From the NCBI GenBank assembly GCA_022799755.1, contig JAAWOU010000034.1:1-32605 (forward strand): 32,605 nucleotides of DNA. The letters run 5' to 3'. This document shows, piece after piece, positions 21,905-30,713 of the stretch. A model generated the notes under the pieces. The model worked only from the letters and a program-made list of their open reading frames with translations. It was not told the DNA's origin and searched no databases. The DNA comes from Lachnospiraceae bacterium. GTDB lineage: Bacteria > Bacillota > Clostridia > Lachnospirales > Lachnospiraceae. How positions within the stretch are numbered: the stretch's first letter is position 1; every line of letters begins with the position of its first letter. The translations under genes were made by a program, and so were the position numbers.

Positions 21905-21906
21905 GT

Positions 21907-23217
21907 ATGTCTTTAGGTGGCGGAATTTTTACAGCGCAGAACAAGGAACTGCCAGGCGCATATATAAACTTTGTCTCCAAGTCTGCCGCGGCAGCAGCTC
22001 TTTCCGAAAGGGGCATTGCGACAATGGCCCTTGAGCTGGACTGGGGCAGGGAGGGAGAGATCTTTGAAGTGACGAATGAGGATTTCCAGAAGAACAGCCT
22101 GGAGCTCTTCGGATATGAACACGACAGCGATCAGCTGAAAGGGCTTAGTGATCTGTTCAGGAACACAAGGACCTTTTACGCATATCGGCTGAATGGAAAC
22201 GGAAAGAAAGCGGGCAACGATCTGGCGGAGGCGCTCTGGAGCGGCATCCGCGGCAACGATCTGAAAACAGTGGTTCAGGTGAACGCCGACGATGAATCCC
22301 TCTTTGATGTAAAGACTCTCCTGGGGACGGATGTGGTCGACGAGCAGACCGTTTCCACGGCAGCTGATCTGAGGGACAACAGGTTCCTGAAGTGGAAGTC
22401 CGGGATTATGCTGGAAGCGGCAGCCGCGGTTCCTCTCACCGGCGGGGAGAACGGTACGGTGAGCGGGGCAGATCATCAGGCTTATCTTGACAAGGCGGAA
22501 TCCTATACTTTCAATGTCATGGGAGCCACGGTCACAGACGACGCCACAAAGGCGCTGTATGCGGCTTACAACAGGCGGCTGCGCGACGAGATGGGCGTAA
22601 AGTTCCAGCTTGTGCTCTATGATTATGCCCAGGCTGACTCCATAGGCGTCATCAGCGTAAACAATAAGGTTCTGGATAAGGGGGAGAAAGAGGCGAGCCT
22701 TGTGTACTGGGTGACCGGGGCATCGGCGGGCTGTGGGGTGAACAGGAGCAACCAGAACAGGAGATATGACGGGTGCTTTACCGTGGACACTCCCTACACC
22801 CAGAATCAGCTCAAGGCGGCCATCAAGGCCGGAAAATTCACGTTCCATCTGGTGGGGACCCATGTCCGGGTGCTGGAGGACATCAACACCATGACGACGG
22901 TTTCCGAGACCATGGGGGACATCTTTAAGGATAACCAGACAGTCCGGGTGATTGACCAGATCGGCAATGATATCGCGGTGCTTTTCAACACAAAGTATCT
23001 CGGCATCGTACCCAATGACGCGGCGGGGAGGATATCTCTCTGGTCGGACATTGTCAAGCACCATGAGCAGCTCCAGGAGCTTCGGGCCATTGAACGCTTT
23101 TCGGATGCGGACGTGACCGTGGCCCAGGGGGAGAATAAGAGGTCCGTTGTGGTGACGGACGCCGTGACTGTAGTAAACGCCATGGGCAGACTGTATATGA
23201 CTGTAACGGTGGCATAA
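21907..23217 (+). CDS. xkdK: Contractile tail sheath protein
   Basis: A 436-residue XkdK-like sheath subunit. The N-terminus (MSLGGGIFTAQNKELPGAYINFVS) is the arm that links sheath subunits. The C-terminal part contains LWSDIVKHHEQLQELRAIERF and ends in a beta strand (TVVNAMGRLYMTVTVA) typical of the handshake with neighbours. Its presence shows that the tail is of the contractile (R-type, myovirus-like) kind, not flexible. The length matches Gram-positive phage sheaths. It is followed 21 bp later by the tube gene, the standard order. Confidence 0.95.
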   Translation: MSLGGGIFTAQNKELPGAYINFVSKSAAAAALSERGIATMALELDWGREGEIFEVTNEDFQKNSLELFGYEHDSDQLKGLSDLFRNTRTFYAYRLNGNGKKAGNDLAEALWSGIRGNDLKTVVQVNADDESLFDVKTLLGTDVVDEQTVSTAADLRDNRFLKWKSGIMLEAAAAVPLTGGENGTVSGADHQAYLDKAESYTFNVMGATVTDDATKALYAAYNRRLRDEMGVKFQLVLYDYAQADSIGVISVNNKVLDKGEKEASLVYWVTGASAGCGVNRSNQNRRYDGCFTVDTPYTQNQLKAAIKAGKFTFHLVGTHVRVLEDINTMTTVSETMGDIFKDNQTVRVIDQIGNDIAVLFNTKYLGIVPNDAAGRISLWSDIVKHHEQLQELRAIERFSDADVTVAQGENKRSVVVTDAVTVVNAMGRLYMTVTVA

Positions 23218-23238
23218 GGGAAAGGAAGTGACAAGGAT

Positions 23239-23718
23239 ATGAATAACGTGACAATGAAAGCCAAGGATACGATATTCGCCGGTTTGGCAGAATGTTTCAT
23301 CACCATCGGAACACGCCGCTATAACTTCATGCAGGCCATTAATCTGGAGGCGTCTTTCAAGAAGAATAAGACAAAGGTCCCCATTCTTGGCAGGACCGGG
23401 AAAGGGAACAAGGCCTCCGGATGGGAGGGCACGGGCAAAGCGACGTTTCATTACAATACGTCCGTCTTCCGGCAGATGATGCTCCAGTATAAAGACACTG
23501 GGGAGGATGTCTACTTTGAGATCCAGATTTCCAATGAGGATGCCACCTCTTCGGTGGGGCGGCAGACCATGATTTTGATGGACTGCAACATTGACGGCGG
23601 CGTCCTGGCAAAATTTGACGCCGACGGAGAATACCTGGACGAGGAAATGGATTTCACCTTTGAAGATTTCAGGATGCCCGAGGCATTTCAGGATCTGGAG
23701 GGTTTTCTTACCAATTAA
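23239..23718 (+). CDS. xkdM: Tail tube protein
   Basis: A 159-residue XkdM-like tube subunit that stacks in hexameric rings inside the sheath. Features include DTIFAGLAECFITIGTRRYNFMQAINLEASFKKNKTKVPILG at the N-terminus and LDEEMDFTFEDFRMPEAFQDLEGF at the end. AAGGAAGTGACAAGGAT precedes the ATG. The gene is followed by a strong hairpin before the chaperone gene, which may help tube and sheath messages accumulate above the downstream genes. Confidence 0.93.
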   Translation: MNNVTMKAKDTIFAGLAECFITIGTRRYNFMQAINLEASFKKNKTKVPILGRTGKGNKASGWEGTGKATFHYNTSVFRQMMLQYKDTGEDVYFEIQISNEDATSSVGRQTMILMDCNIDGGVLAKFDADGEYLDEEMDFTFEDFRMPEAFQDLEGFLTN

Positions 23719-23729
23719 ACGGTTTTGTT

Positions 23730-23764
23730 CCCCTTATGCGGCTTTTTACAAGGCCCATAAGGGG
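23730..23764 (+). terminator. Intra-operon hairpin between tube and chaperone genes
   Basis: A perfect 9-bp stem, CCCCTTATG (23730-23738) and CATAAGGGG (23756-23764), extendable inside by GGC/GCC. The loop is T-rich, but no T run follows, so full termination is unlikely. It may slow readthrough or protect the 3' end of the sheath-tube mRNA. Confidence 0.55.
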
Positions 23765-23802
23765 GCTCATGACAGAGATTAACAGATAAGGAGAAGATAA
23801 AA

Positions 23803-24234
23803 ATGTCTAAATTCAGTAAATTCATGAAAGCAAACAAGGCAGAGAAAGCCAACGGCTTCTACGCCCCCACGAAATCCCTCTGCGACGAGGAGAAGAGACC
23901 ACTTGAATGGGAGTTCCGGCACATTACATCGAAAGAGAACGAGAACATCCGGGAGGACTGCACCATTGACGTGCAGATCACCGGAAAGCCCAATCTGTTC
24001 CGGCAGAAGATCCTGTCCGGTCTCTATATCCGCCGCATGATTGCCGCTTCTGTAGTCGTGCCTGACCTGTACGACCAGGAACTGCAGGATTCCTACGGTG
24101 TGAAGACGCCGGAGGAACTGCTGCTGGCCATGGTTGACGATCCGGGGGAATATAACGAGCTGGCCAATTTCGTCCAGAAATTCCAGGGTTTCAACGTATC
24201 CTTTGAGGACAAGGTGGACGAAGCAAAAAACTGA
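23803..24234 (+). CDS. xkdN: Tail assembly chaperone, G part (XkdN-like)
   Basis: A 143-residue XkdN-like protein, the functional counterpart of lambda gpG, which coats the tape measure during tail assembly. Typical features are the basic N-terminus, PLEWEFRHITSKENENIREDC, and LLAMVDDPGEYNELANFVQKFQGFN near the end. It stops at TGA 24232-24234, directly after the slippery heptamer. A fraction of ribosomes should shift -1 there and add 66 residues from the overlapping frame. The normal start has AAGGAGAAG upstream. Confidence 0.9.
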   Translation: MSKFSKFMKANKAEKANGFYAPTKSLCDEEKRPLEWEFRHITSKENENIREDCTIDVQITGKPNLFRQKILSGLYIRRMIAASVVVPDLYDQELQDSYGVKTPEELLLAMVDDPGEYNELANFVQKFQGFNVSFEDKVDEAKN

Positions 24235-24278
24235 TTGAGGAAGGGGATTGGGAGGCGAACTTTGCCTACTATGCCCTT
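24225..24278 (+). promoter_or_regulatory. Programmed -1 frameshift signal (slippery site and possible stem-loop)
   Basis: The heptamer A AAA AAC (24225-24231) is in the correct phase of the zero frame (GCA AAA AAC TGA). From 24241 a candidate stem-loop follows: AAGGG (24241-24245) with CCCTT (24274-24278), and an inner GGC/GCC (24254-24256, 24264-24266). AAGGTGG lies about 8-10 nt upstream, where a Shine-Dalgarno-like stimulator is known in other bacterial -1 sites. The same arrangement produces gpG-gpGT in lambda. Confidence 0.85.
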
Positions 24279-24431
24279 CTGAAACTTCACATTCTGCCGT
24301 CTGTTTTTCTCTCTCTGGAGGAGGCCGAAAAAGCCTTTGTGGTGGCAGCGATCAAGATAAAGATGGAGAACGACAGGGAGAGAGAAAGAGAATTGAAACG
24401 CAGGACAAACAGAGATAAGAAAGGCAGGTGA
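24231..24431 (+). CDS. Tail assembly chaperone T extension, made by -1 frameshift
   Basis: A 66-codon open frame (-1 relative to the chaperone gene) from the slippery site to TGA 24429-24431, with no usable start codon of its own. It encodes LIEEGDWEANFAYYALLKL, then a conserved-looking end (EEAEKAFVVAAIKIKMEND) and a charged tail. This matches the T domain of phage GT chaperones, which binds tube subunits. The predicted G-T fusion is about 209 residues. It fills the otherwise empty 200 bp before the tape measure gene, ending 4 bp before its ATG. Confidence 0.85.
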   Translation: MIEEGDWEANFAYYALLKLHILPSVFLSLEEAEKAFVVAAIKIKMENDRERERELKRRTNRDKKGR

Positions 24432-24435
24432 CGAT

Positions 24436-27036
24436 ATGGAGAGCATAGGGGCGGCAATTGAGCTGCAGGATAATTTCACAGGCGTCCTGTACTATGTCAT
24501 CGATTCCGTGAATGCAGGGATTTCCGCCATGGAGGAGCTGTACAGGGTCATGGACTCGCCCATTGAGGCCGGCGCATTCCTGGGGATACGGGACTGCATC
24601 GACCAGGCGGCCATGGCCGCCCGGAAGCTGGCCGCGGAAACGGACCGGGTGGACATCCCTGAGACCACGCTTGGCGCGGGCTGGCAGATGCCTGGTGTGG
24701 AAGTATTTACCGGAAGCGGAATCGACCGGTTTCGCCAGGAGGTTCAAAGCGCGGACGCCATGCTCGAAAGGCTGCGCAGCACACAGGACGCCATCGCAAG
24801 GCAGGCATACGATACCGCAGTATTCCCGCCGGAAGCGGCCCAGAGTCTGAACCGGATGACTGTGAGGATAGACATGGTGCGAGAGCGTATCCGGCAGATG
24901 GAAAACAATCCGCTGAATATGGGGACGGATGCTGCCAACGCAGAGCTGGAGACTCTGCGCGGACAGCTGGAAAATGCGGTCAGGGAGCAGCAGAACCTGG
25001 TCCGGGCTGTGGAAGACATGGATGCCGCCGCGGCGAACGAATCCTATCTGAGGCTGAACCAGGTGGTCGGGAAAACGGAACAGCATATTCGGGACAATGT
25101 GGACGAACAGGGGCGCCTGAACCGGGAGATAGGGGAGGGAACCAATAAGACGAACGGACTCATAGGCGCCATCAAGAGCGCAGCGGCTTCTTGCATGGAT
25201 GATGTGCGAAATATTCTCTCCAATGCATTCAGCCTGTCCGACCAGCTTATGTCCACCGCGGCCCGCCTGGGCATGATGAACGACGGGCTCCAGACCACCC
25301 AGGAGCTGCAGGATATGATTTTCGCTTCCGCGGAGCGGGCGCGGTGCAGCTACCAGACAACGGCAGACGCAGTGGCAGATATGGGTATTATGGCCGGGGA
25401 CGCTTTCGGCAGCTCGGAAGAGATCGTGGCATTCGTAGAGCAGGTAAACAAACAGTTCGGGACAGCGGGGATGGAGACGCAGGAAATGGATGCGGCTATG
25501 CAGCAGCTGACGGAGGCCATGGGCGCCGGTGTCCTCCAGGGGGAGGCGTACAACAGCATCCTGCAACAGGCCCCGAACTTGATCCGGACGATTGCGGATT
25601 ACCTGGAAGTGCCAAGAGAGGAATTGAGCAATATGGCGGCAGAGGGAGCCATTACCGCCGACATTGTAAAGGCGGCCATGTTAGCCGCTGCCGATGAGAC
25701 CAACAGGGAGTTTGAAAGCATGCCAATGACTTTTGCGCAGATTTGGACTTCCTTTGAGAATAGTGCATTGAGTGCTTTTGCGCCTGTTCTTCAGCGAATG
25801 AATGAGATGGGGAACAGCGAGAACTTTCAGGGATTCGCGGCCGGCATCGCAGGCGCCCTGTCCGTAGCGGCCGGGATTGCGCTGAATGTGCTTGACCTGC
25901 TGGACGCCGGGGTGCAGCTTGTGGCGGACAACTGGTCCTGGCTGTCTCCCATCATCTACGGCGTGGCGGGGGCCCTGGCGTTGTACTATGGGTGGCAGAT
26001 GGCATTGAACACCATAAATCTGGTCAGTAAAGGAATTCATGTTGCTATGGCAGCAGTACAAATGATTCACGCAGCAGTAACCGGCACCCTGACGGCGGCA
26101 ACAGCGGCAAACATTGCGGCACAGAACGGACTCAACACGGCTATGCAGGCATGTCCCATTGTCTGGATCATTATTTTGATCATTGCTCTGATTGCGGCTT
26201 TCTACGGGGTCGTAGAGGTCGTGAACCATCTCACAGGGAGTTCACTCTCCGCAATGGGTATTATCTGCGGGGCGGTGGCGGCGGCCGGCGCATTCATCCT
26301 GAACCTGGCGATAGGGCTGATAAATTCCATCTATCAGGCCGCATGGCAGTTTGTGACGCCCTTTCTCGGCATTGTGGAATGGATCCTGAATGCTGCGGAT
26401 GGGGGATTTGACAGCTTTGGGGGAGCAGTTGCCAATCTGATCGGAAACATTATTTCCTGGTTCCTGTCCCTGGGCATGGTTGTAACCAAAATCATCGATG
26501 CCATTTTCGGGACAGACTGGACAGCCGGATTAAGCAGTCTTCGGGACACTGTCCTGGCATGGGGGAAGAATGAAAATGCCATCACCATTGACCGGGCAGC
26601 GCCGGAAATCAATTACAGGATCAAATATGGGGAGGCATGGGATGCGGGATACTCTTTCGGTGAGGGGATCGATGAAAGCATAGCAAACTTTGACCCGGCC
26701 TCCCTGTTCGGCACCGACATTTCTGACCTCGACAGCTATACGGATCCCGACGGCTACGCCACGGGGCTGGAGGAAATCGGCGGCGGTGTGGAGGACATTG
26801 CGGGCAATACCGGCGCCATGGCGGACGCTATGGAGATAACCGGGGAGGAACTGAAGTATCTGCGGGACATTGCGGAGCAGGAGGCAGTCAACCGGTTCAC
26901 CGCTGCCGAGATCAAGATCGAGCAGACGAACCACAACACCATAAAGAACGACTTGGACCTGGACGGCATCGTGTCGGGAATGACAGACATGATGAATGAG
27001 GCCATCGACATTTCAACTGAGGGGGTGCATAACTGA
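24436..27036 (+). CDS. xkdO: Tape measure protein
   Basis: An 866-residue tape measure protein. Residues 1-260 are helical and coiled-coil rich. The conserved tape-measure domain covers about 280-445 (ELQDMIFASAERARCSYQTTADAVADMG ... GAGVLQGEAYNSILQQAPNLI ... MTFAQIWTSFENSALSAF). Hydrophobic segments lie near 465-490, 504-520, 572-595, 607-628 and 665-683. The protein is short for its class. At about 1.5 angstrom per residue it predicts a tail of very roughly 0.13 micrometre. No lytic transglycosylase or peptidase domain is evident. It overlaps the next start by 1 bp (TGATG). Confidence 0.92.
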   Translation: MESIGAAIELQDNFTGVLYYVIDSVNAGISAMEELYRVMDSPIEAGAFLGIRDCIDQAAMAARKLAAETDRVDIPETTLGAGWQMPGVEVFTGSGIDRFRQEVQSADAMLERLRSTQDAIARQAYDTAVFPPEAAQSLNRMTVRIDMVRERIRQMENNPLNMGTDAANAELETLRGQLENAVREQQNLVRAVEDMDAAAANESYLRLNQVVGKTEQHIRDNVDEQGRLNREIGEGTNKTNGLIGAIKSAAASCMDDVRNILSNAFSLSDQLMSTAARLGMMNDGLQTTQELQDMIFASAERARCSYQTTADAVADMGIMAGDAFGSSEEIVAFVEQVNKQFGTAGMETQEMDAAMQQLTEAMGAGVLQGEAYNSILQQAPNLIRTIADYLEVPREELSNMAAEGAITADIVKAAMLAAADETNREFESMPMTFAQIWTSFENSALSAFAPVLQRMNEMGNSENFQGFAAGIAGALSVAAGIALNVLDLLDAGVQLVADNWSWLSPIIYGVAGALALYYGWQMALNTINLVSKGIHVAMAAVQMIHAAVTGTLTAATAANIAAQNGLNTAMQACPIVWIIILIIALIAAFYGVVEVVNHLTGSSLSAMGIICGAVAAAGAFILNLAIGLINSIYQAAWQFVTPFLGIVEWILNAADGGFDSFGGAVANLIGNIISWFLSLGMVVTKIIDAIFGTDWTAGLSSLRDTVLAWGKNENAITIDRAAPEINYRIKYGEAWDAGYSFGEGIDESIANFDPASLFGTDISDLDSYTDPDGYATGLEEIGGGVEDIAGNTGAMADAMEITGEELKYLRDIAEQEAVNRFTAAEIKIEQTNHNTIKNDLDLDGIVSGMTDMMNEAIDISTEGVHN

Positions 27037-27722
27037 TGTGTCAGAGCGGATATGATTTCTATTTGGGGAAATGCCTGCTGCCCATAGCGCCCCCGAAGCT
27101 TACCGTGAAGATCAACAATGCCAACGAAACGGCCACCCTGATCAATCAGGGGGAGATCAATATCCTGAAAAAGGCGGGGCTGACGGAGATTGAATTCGAG
27201 TGCAGGATTCCGCAGGAAAGATACCCGTTCGCGGTCTATCAGGCGGGATTCAAGAGCGCCGATTATTATCTGGACTATTTTGAGTCCATGAAGACCAGCG
27301 AGGAGCCTTTCCAGTTCATCGTATGCAGGAGGAGGCCTGCCGGAAAACGGCTTTTTGACACCAATATCAAGGTGTCCATGGAGGACTATCGAATCGAGGA
27401 GGCGGCTGAGAACGGTTTCGACGTCCTGGTGAAGATAAAGCTGAAGCAATGGAGGGACTACGGGACCAAGACGGTGAACATTTCTTTCAACATGCAAAAG
27501 CCCCAGGCAAGCGTTGAGCCCAGGCGGGAAGCAACAAACTCTCCGGCAGCTCCGCAGACTTATACGGTAGTAAAAGGGGACTGCCTCTGGAACATTGCGA
27601 AGAAATTCTACGGCAACGGAGGCAAGTACACGGCAATCTACAATGCCAACAAAAGCGTGGTCGGGGGGAACCCTAATCTGATCTATCCGGGGCAGGTTCT
27701 GACCATCCCGGCAGCATCGTAA
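27036..27722 (+). CDS. xkdP: LysM-containing baseplate/tail protein (XkdP-like)
   Basis: A 228-residue protein. About residues 1-160 are the conserved XkdP N-terminal domain that joins the tube end to the hub. A Pro/Ala linker leads to one LysM domain (about 175-225: TYTVVKGDCLWNIAKKFYG ... NLIYPGQVLTIP), which binds N-acetylglucosamine polymers such as peptidoglycan. It probably helps the needle complex engage the cell wall. It is coupled to the tape measure by TGATG and followed by AAGGAGG for the hub gene. Confidence 0.92.
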   Translation: MCQSGYDFYLGKCLLPIAPPKLTVKINNANETATLINQGEINILKKAGLTEIEFECRIPQERYPFAVYQAGFKSADYYLDYFESMKTSEEPFQFIVCRRRPAGKRLFDTNIKVSMEDYRIEEAAENGFDVLVKIKLKQWRDYGTKTVNISFNMQKPQASVEPRREATNSPAAPQTYTVVKGDCLWNIAKKFYGNGGKYTAIYNANKSVVGGNPNLIYPGQVLTIPAAS

Positions 27723-27732
27723 GGAGGTAGGG

Positions 27733-28713
27733 ATGAGCGTTGAACTGTTGATTGGGAATGAGACGGGGACAAAGGCATTTCTTCCGGCTGTGGAGGAGGG
27801 GATCGAATGGACCACGGAGAGAAAAGATACTCCCGGGAAGCTGTGCTTCAAGGTGCTAAAGGACGACGGGCTTGACTTTTCGGAAGGCAGCGCCGTGAGG
27901 ATGAAAGAGAACGGGGATGAGATATTCTTCGGGTTTGTGTTCAAGCAGCAGAGGACAAAGGGACAGACAATAACCGTCACTGCCTACGACCAGCTGCGGT
28001 ACCTGAAAAATAAGGATACCATAGTGTATGAGAACAAGACCGCGGATCAGCTTCTGCGGATGCTGGCGGCGGACTATGCTCTGCGCATTGGTGTCCTGGA
28101 AAATACGGGATATGTGATTGGGTCAAGGGTGGAGGAGAACACTTCTCTTTTTGAGATGATACAGAATGCTCTTGACCTGACCCTGACGAATACCGGGGAG
28201 ATGTTCGTGCTGTACGATGATTTCGGCAGACTGACCTTGAAGCGCTTATCCTCCATGGTGGTGGGGAGTCCCGGAGCCTATCTCATGGTGGACGAGGAGA
28301 CCTGCGAGACCCTGGATTATACCTCATCCATTGACGACAACACGTTCAATCGGATAAAGCTGGCCTATGACAATGAGGAGACCGGATTTCGGGAGGTCTA
28401 TGTGGCCCAGGATTCCGGGAATATCAACAGATGGGGGATTCTGCAGTATTTCGACACCCTGAAAAAGGGGGAGAACGGCCAGGCAAAAGCGGACGCGCTG
28501 CTGAAGCTGTACAACAAGAAGACCCGCAGCCTGAAGCTTAGCAATGTACTGGGGGACAACCGGGTCAGGGCCGGCAGCATGATTGTGGTGAATCTTGATC
28601 TGGGGGACATGAAGCTGAGGAACCTGATGCTGGTGGAGAGCTGCAGGCATATATACAGGGAAAGCGTGCACCGGATGGATCTGACACTTAGAGGAGGTGA
28701 GTTTGTTGGCTGA
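27733..28713 (+). CDS. xkdQ: Baseplate hub protein (XkdQ / late control D-like)
   Basis: A 326-residue XkdQ homologue, the hub or spike-top protein related to T4 gp27 and P2 gpD. Typical features: EWTTERKDTPGKLCFKVLKDDGLDFSEGSAVRM at the start, VTAYDQLRYLKNKDTIVYENKTADQLLRMLA in the centre, and RVRAGSMIVVNLDLGDMKLRNLMLVESCRHIY near the end. It is sometimes annotated as a hydrolase, but no catalytic motif is apparent. The preceding ribosome site AAGGAGG is strong. It overlaps the next gene slightly. Confidence 0.9.
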   Translation: MSVELLIGNETGTKAFLPAVEEGIEWTTERKDTPGKLCFKVLKDDGLDFSEGSAVRMKENGDEIFFGFVFKQQRTKGQTITVTAYDQLRYLKNKDTIVYENKTADQLLRMLAADYALRIGVLENTGYVIGSRVEENTSLFEMIQNALDLTLTNTGEMFVLYDDFGRLTLKRLSSMVVGSPGAYLMVDEETCETLDYTSSIDDNTFNRIKLAYDNEETGFREVYVAQDSGNINRWGILQYFDTLKKGENGQAKADALLKLYNKKTRSLKLSNVLGDNRVRAGSMIVVNLDLGDMKLRNLMLVESCRHIYRESVHRMDLTLRGGEFVG

Positions 28714-29101
28714 AGCGAATGGTTTGGTGGAGGCCGTGAAGAGGGCCGCCCGGGACGAAAGGGAATCGTCAAAGCCTGTCAACGTGTATTTTGGGGAGGT
28801 GATTTCCAGGGCTCCCCTGAAGATAAATGTAGAGCAGAAGATGGTACTTGGCGAATCACAGCTTGTCCTGGCAAGAAATGTTACCGATTACATGACCATG
28901 GTCACTGTCCAATGGACTACAGAGGCAGGAGCGCTTCTCTCCGACGGGCAGACAGTCGTCTCTCCGGCCCATGTCCATGAGATTGGGGGAGCCCGGAGTA
29001 TGATGGTGCACAATGGCCTTGTAATTGGCGACCAAGTGATATTGATACGGCAGCAGGGAGGCCAGAAGTTCATTGTGGCCGACCGGATAGGAGGCAGGTA
29101 A
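28706..29101 (+). CDS. xkdR: XkdR-like tail protein (DUF2577)
   Basis: About 131 residues, DUF2577 family, a baseplate/spike component with an OB-like fold. Conserved parts include NVYFGEVISRAPLKINVEQKMVLGESQLVLARNVTDY and VIGDQVILIRQQGGQKFIVADRIGG. The start is uncertain: GAGGAGG (28691-28697) best serves TTG at 28706 or 28703. The longer frame beginning at GTG 28697 sits inside that ribosome site. It overlaps the hub gene and shares TAATG with the next gene. Confidence 0.85.
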   Translation: MAEANGLVEAVKRAARDERESSKPVNVYFGEVISRAPLKINVEQKMVLGESQLVLARNVTDYMTMVTVQWTTEAGALLSDGQTVVSPAHVHEIGGARSMMVHNGLVIGDQVILIRQQGGQKFIVADRIGGR

Positions 29102-29505
29102 TGATTCCGTCAACGGCAGGTTTTTTAGATCAGGATTTTGAGATTGGGGAGCAGCCGAGCCTTACGTACAGGATGCAGATGGAAAGGAAGCTGATCCGCG
29201 GCTATACCGACGGGCTGGAGGCAGTGAGGCAGGCTATTTATAAGGTTATCATGACAGAGCGCTATCAGTATATCATGTACAGCTGGAATTACGGGATCGA
29301 GCTTCTTGACCTGTTCGGCCAGCCGGTGACCTATGTATGTCCGGAACTGAAACGCCGCATTTCGGAGGCGCTGCTTTGGGACGACCGGATTGGGAGTGTT
29401 GACGATTTTGCATTTGACTTTCCCCGAAAAGGGGTTGTACATGTGACTTTTACCGCGCATACCGTTTTCGGGGATGTGCAGGCGGAAAGAGAGGTGAATA
29501 TCTGA
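29101..29505 (+). CDS. xkdS: XkdS-like baseplate wedge protein (DUF2634, gp25-like)
   Basis: A 134-residue DUF2634 protein, counterpart of the T4 gp25 wedge protein that nucleates sheath assembly. It shows the characteristic YSWNYGIELLDLFGQPV and LKRRISEALLWDDRIGSVDDFAFDF. Starts and stops overlap by 1 bp on both sides (TAATG, TGATG), so it is tightly coupled with its neighbours. Confidence 0.9.
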   Translation: MIPSTAGFLDQDFEIGEQPSLTYRMQMERKLIRGYTDGLEAVRQAIYKVIMTERYQYIMYSWNYGIELLDLFGQPVTYVCPELKRRISEALLWDDRIGSVDDFAFDFPRKGVVHVTFTAHTVFGDVQAEREVNI

Positions 29506-30713
29506 TGTATGAGGAAACTACTTACGAGGCAATACTTCAGCGGATGCTTGGCCGTGTGCCTGACAAGCTGGACAAGAGAGAGGGCTCTTTGATCTGGGAT
29601 ACCCATTCGCCTACGGCGATAGAACTCCAGATTCTGTACATTGAGCTTGAGACCATTTTGAGGGAGGCGTACGGAGACACCGCTTCCAGGGAGTTCCTGA
29701 TACTGCGCTGCAGGGAAAGGGGCGTCTATCCCCGGGAAGCCACAAGGGCAGTGCTGCGGGGCGTATTTGTCCCCGACGGTCTGGCGGCGGCCGGACAGCG
29801 CTTTAATATCGGCGACGTGAACTATGTGTTCACCGGAAAGAGGGTCGGGGACGAAAAGGGCGGATGGGAGGTGGAATGTGAAATGCCCGGAAAGATCGGG
29901 AACCAGTACTTTGGCCAGATGATACCCATGGAATACATAAAAGGGCTGCAGTCCGCGGAACTGACGGAAGTCCTAGTCCCCGGTGAAGAGGAAGAGGAGA
30001 CGGAAGATCTGCGGCAGAGATATTTTGCCTCCTTTGACGAGAATGTCTTCGGCGGGAATCGGGCCGATTACCTGAAGAGGACAAACGATATTCCGGGAGT
30101 GGGCAGGACAAAGGTCACTAGAGTATGGAACGCTGATATTTCCCCGGCAGACCTGATCCCCAAAGAAACCGTTGAAACATGGTACAATGAGGTTAAGGGT
30201 ACTTTGGCCGGGGAAGTCCGGCAATGGCTGGATTCGGTTCTATATGCCGCAAAAGAAAAAAAGCTGACAACAGGGGGGACAGTGCTTTTGACCATCATCA
30301 ATTCGGAATACGGGCCCGCGTCGGACGCCCTTGTTCAGATGGTTCAGACAGCCGTGGACCCGGAGGGAAACGCCGGGGAGGGATACGGGCTTGCGCCCAT
30401 CGGCCATGTGGTCAGGGTGGAGAGTGCAAAGGCAAAGGAAATATTCATTCAGACAAACCTGACCTTTGAACCGGGATTCGGATGGGGAAATCTCCAAAGT
30501 TCCCTGGAAGAGGCGGTTTCAGCCTATTTTCTGGAACTTAGAAAGGAATGGGCGGATGCTTCCCATTTGATTGTGAGAATCAGCCAAATTGACACCAGGC
30601 TCCTGAATGTCCCCGGCGTCCTGGACGTGCGGGAGACCTCCCTAAATGGTGCGGGGAACAATCTGGAGCTGGGGGAATATGAGATTCCGGTGCTTGGAGG
30701 TGTGAGCGGATGA
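29505..30713 (+). CDS. xkdT: Baseplate J-like protein
   Basis: A 402-residue baseplate J/gp47-type wedge protein (XkdT). The N-terminus has RMLGRVPDKLDKREGSLIWDTHSPTAIELQILY, typical of Gram-positive members. The centre includes DLRQRYFASFDENVFGGNRADYLKRTNDIPGVGRTKVTRVWN, and the C-terminal domain ends with RISQIDTRLLNVPGVLDVRETSLNG. It forms the outer ring of the baseplate that triggers contraction. Overlaps of 1 and 4 bp with flanking genes show operon coupling. Confidence 0.94.
   Translation: MYEETTYEAILQRMLGRVPDKLDKREGSLIWDTHSPTAIELQILYIELETILREAYGDTASREFLILRCRERGVYPREATRAVLRGVFVPDGLAAAGQRFNIGDVNYVFTGKRVGDEKGGWEVECEMPGKIGNQYFGQMIPMEYIKGLQSAELTEVLVPGEEEEETEDLRQRYFASFDENVFGGNRADYLKRTNDIPGVGRTKVTRVWNADISPADLIPKETVETWYNEVKGTLAGEVRQWLDSVLYAAKEKKLTTGGTVLLTIINSEYGPASDALVQMVQTAVDPEGNAGEGYGLAPIGHVVRVESAKAKEIFIQTNLTFEPGFGWGNLQSSLEEAVSAYFLELRKEWADASHLIVRISQIDTRLLNVPGVLDVRETSLNGAGNNLELGEYEIPVLGGVSG

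Noticed and set aside
21913..23451. 512-codon minus-strand frame opposite the sheath gene
   Set aside because: It lies antisense to clear sheath and tube genes, with no recognisable motif; shadow frame.
24352..25566. 404-codon minus-strand frame opposite the tape measure gene
   Set aside because: Antisense to a well-supported gene; composition looks like a reverse translation of its helices.
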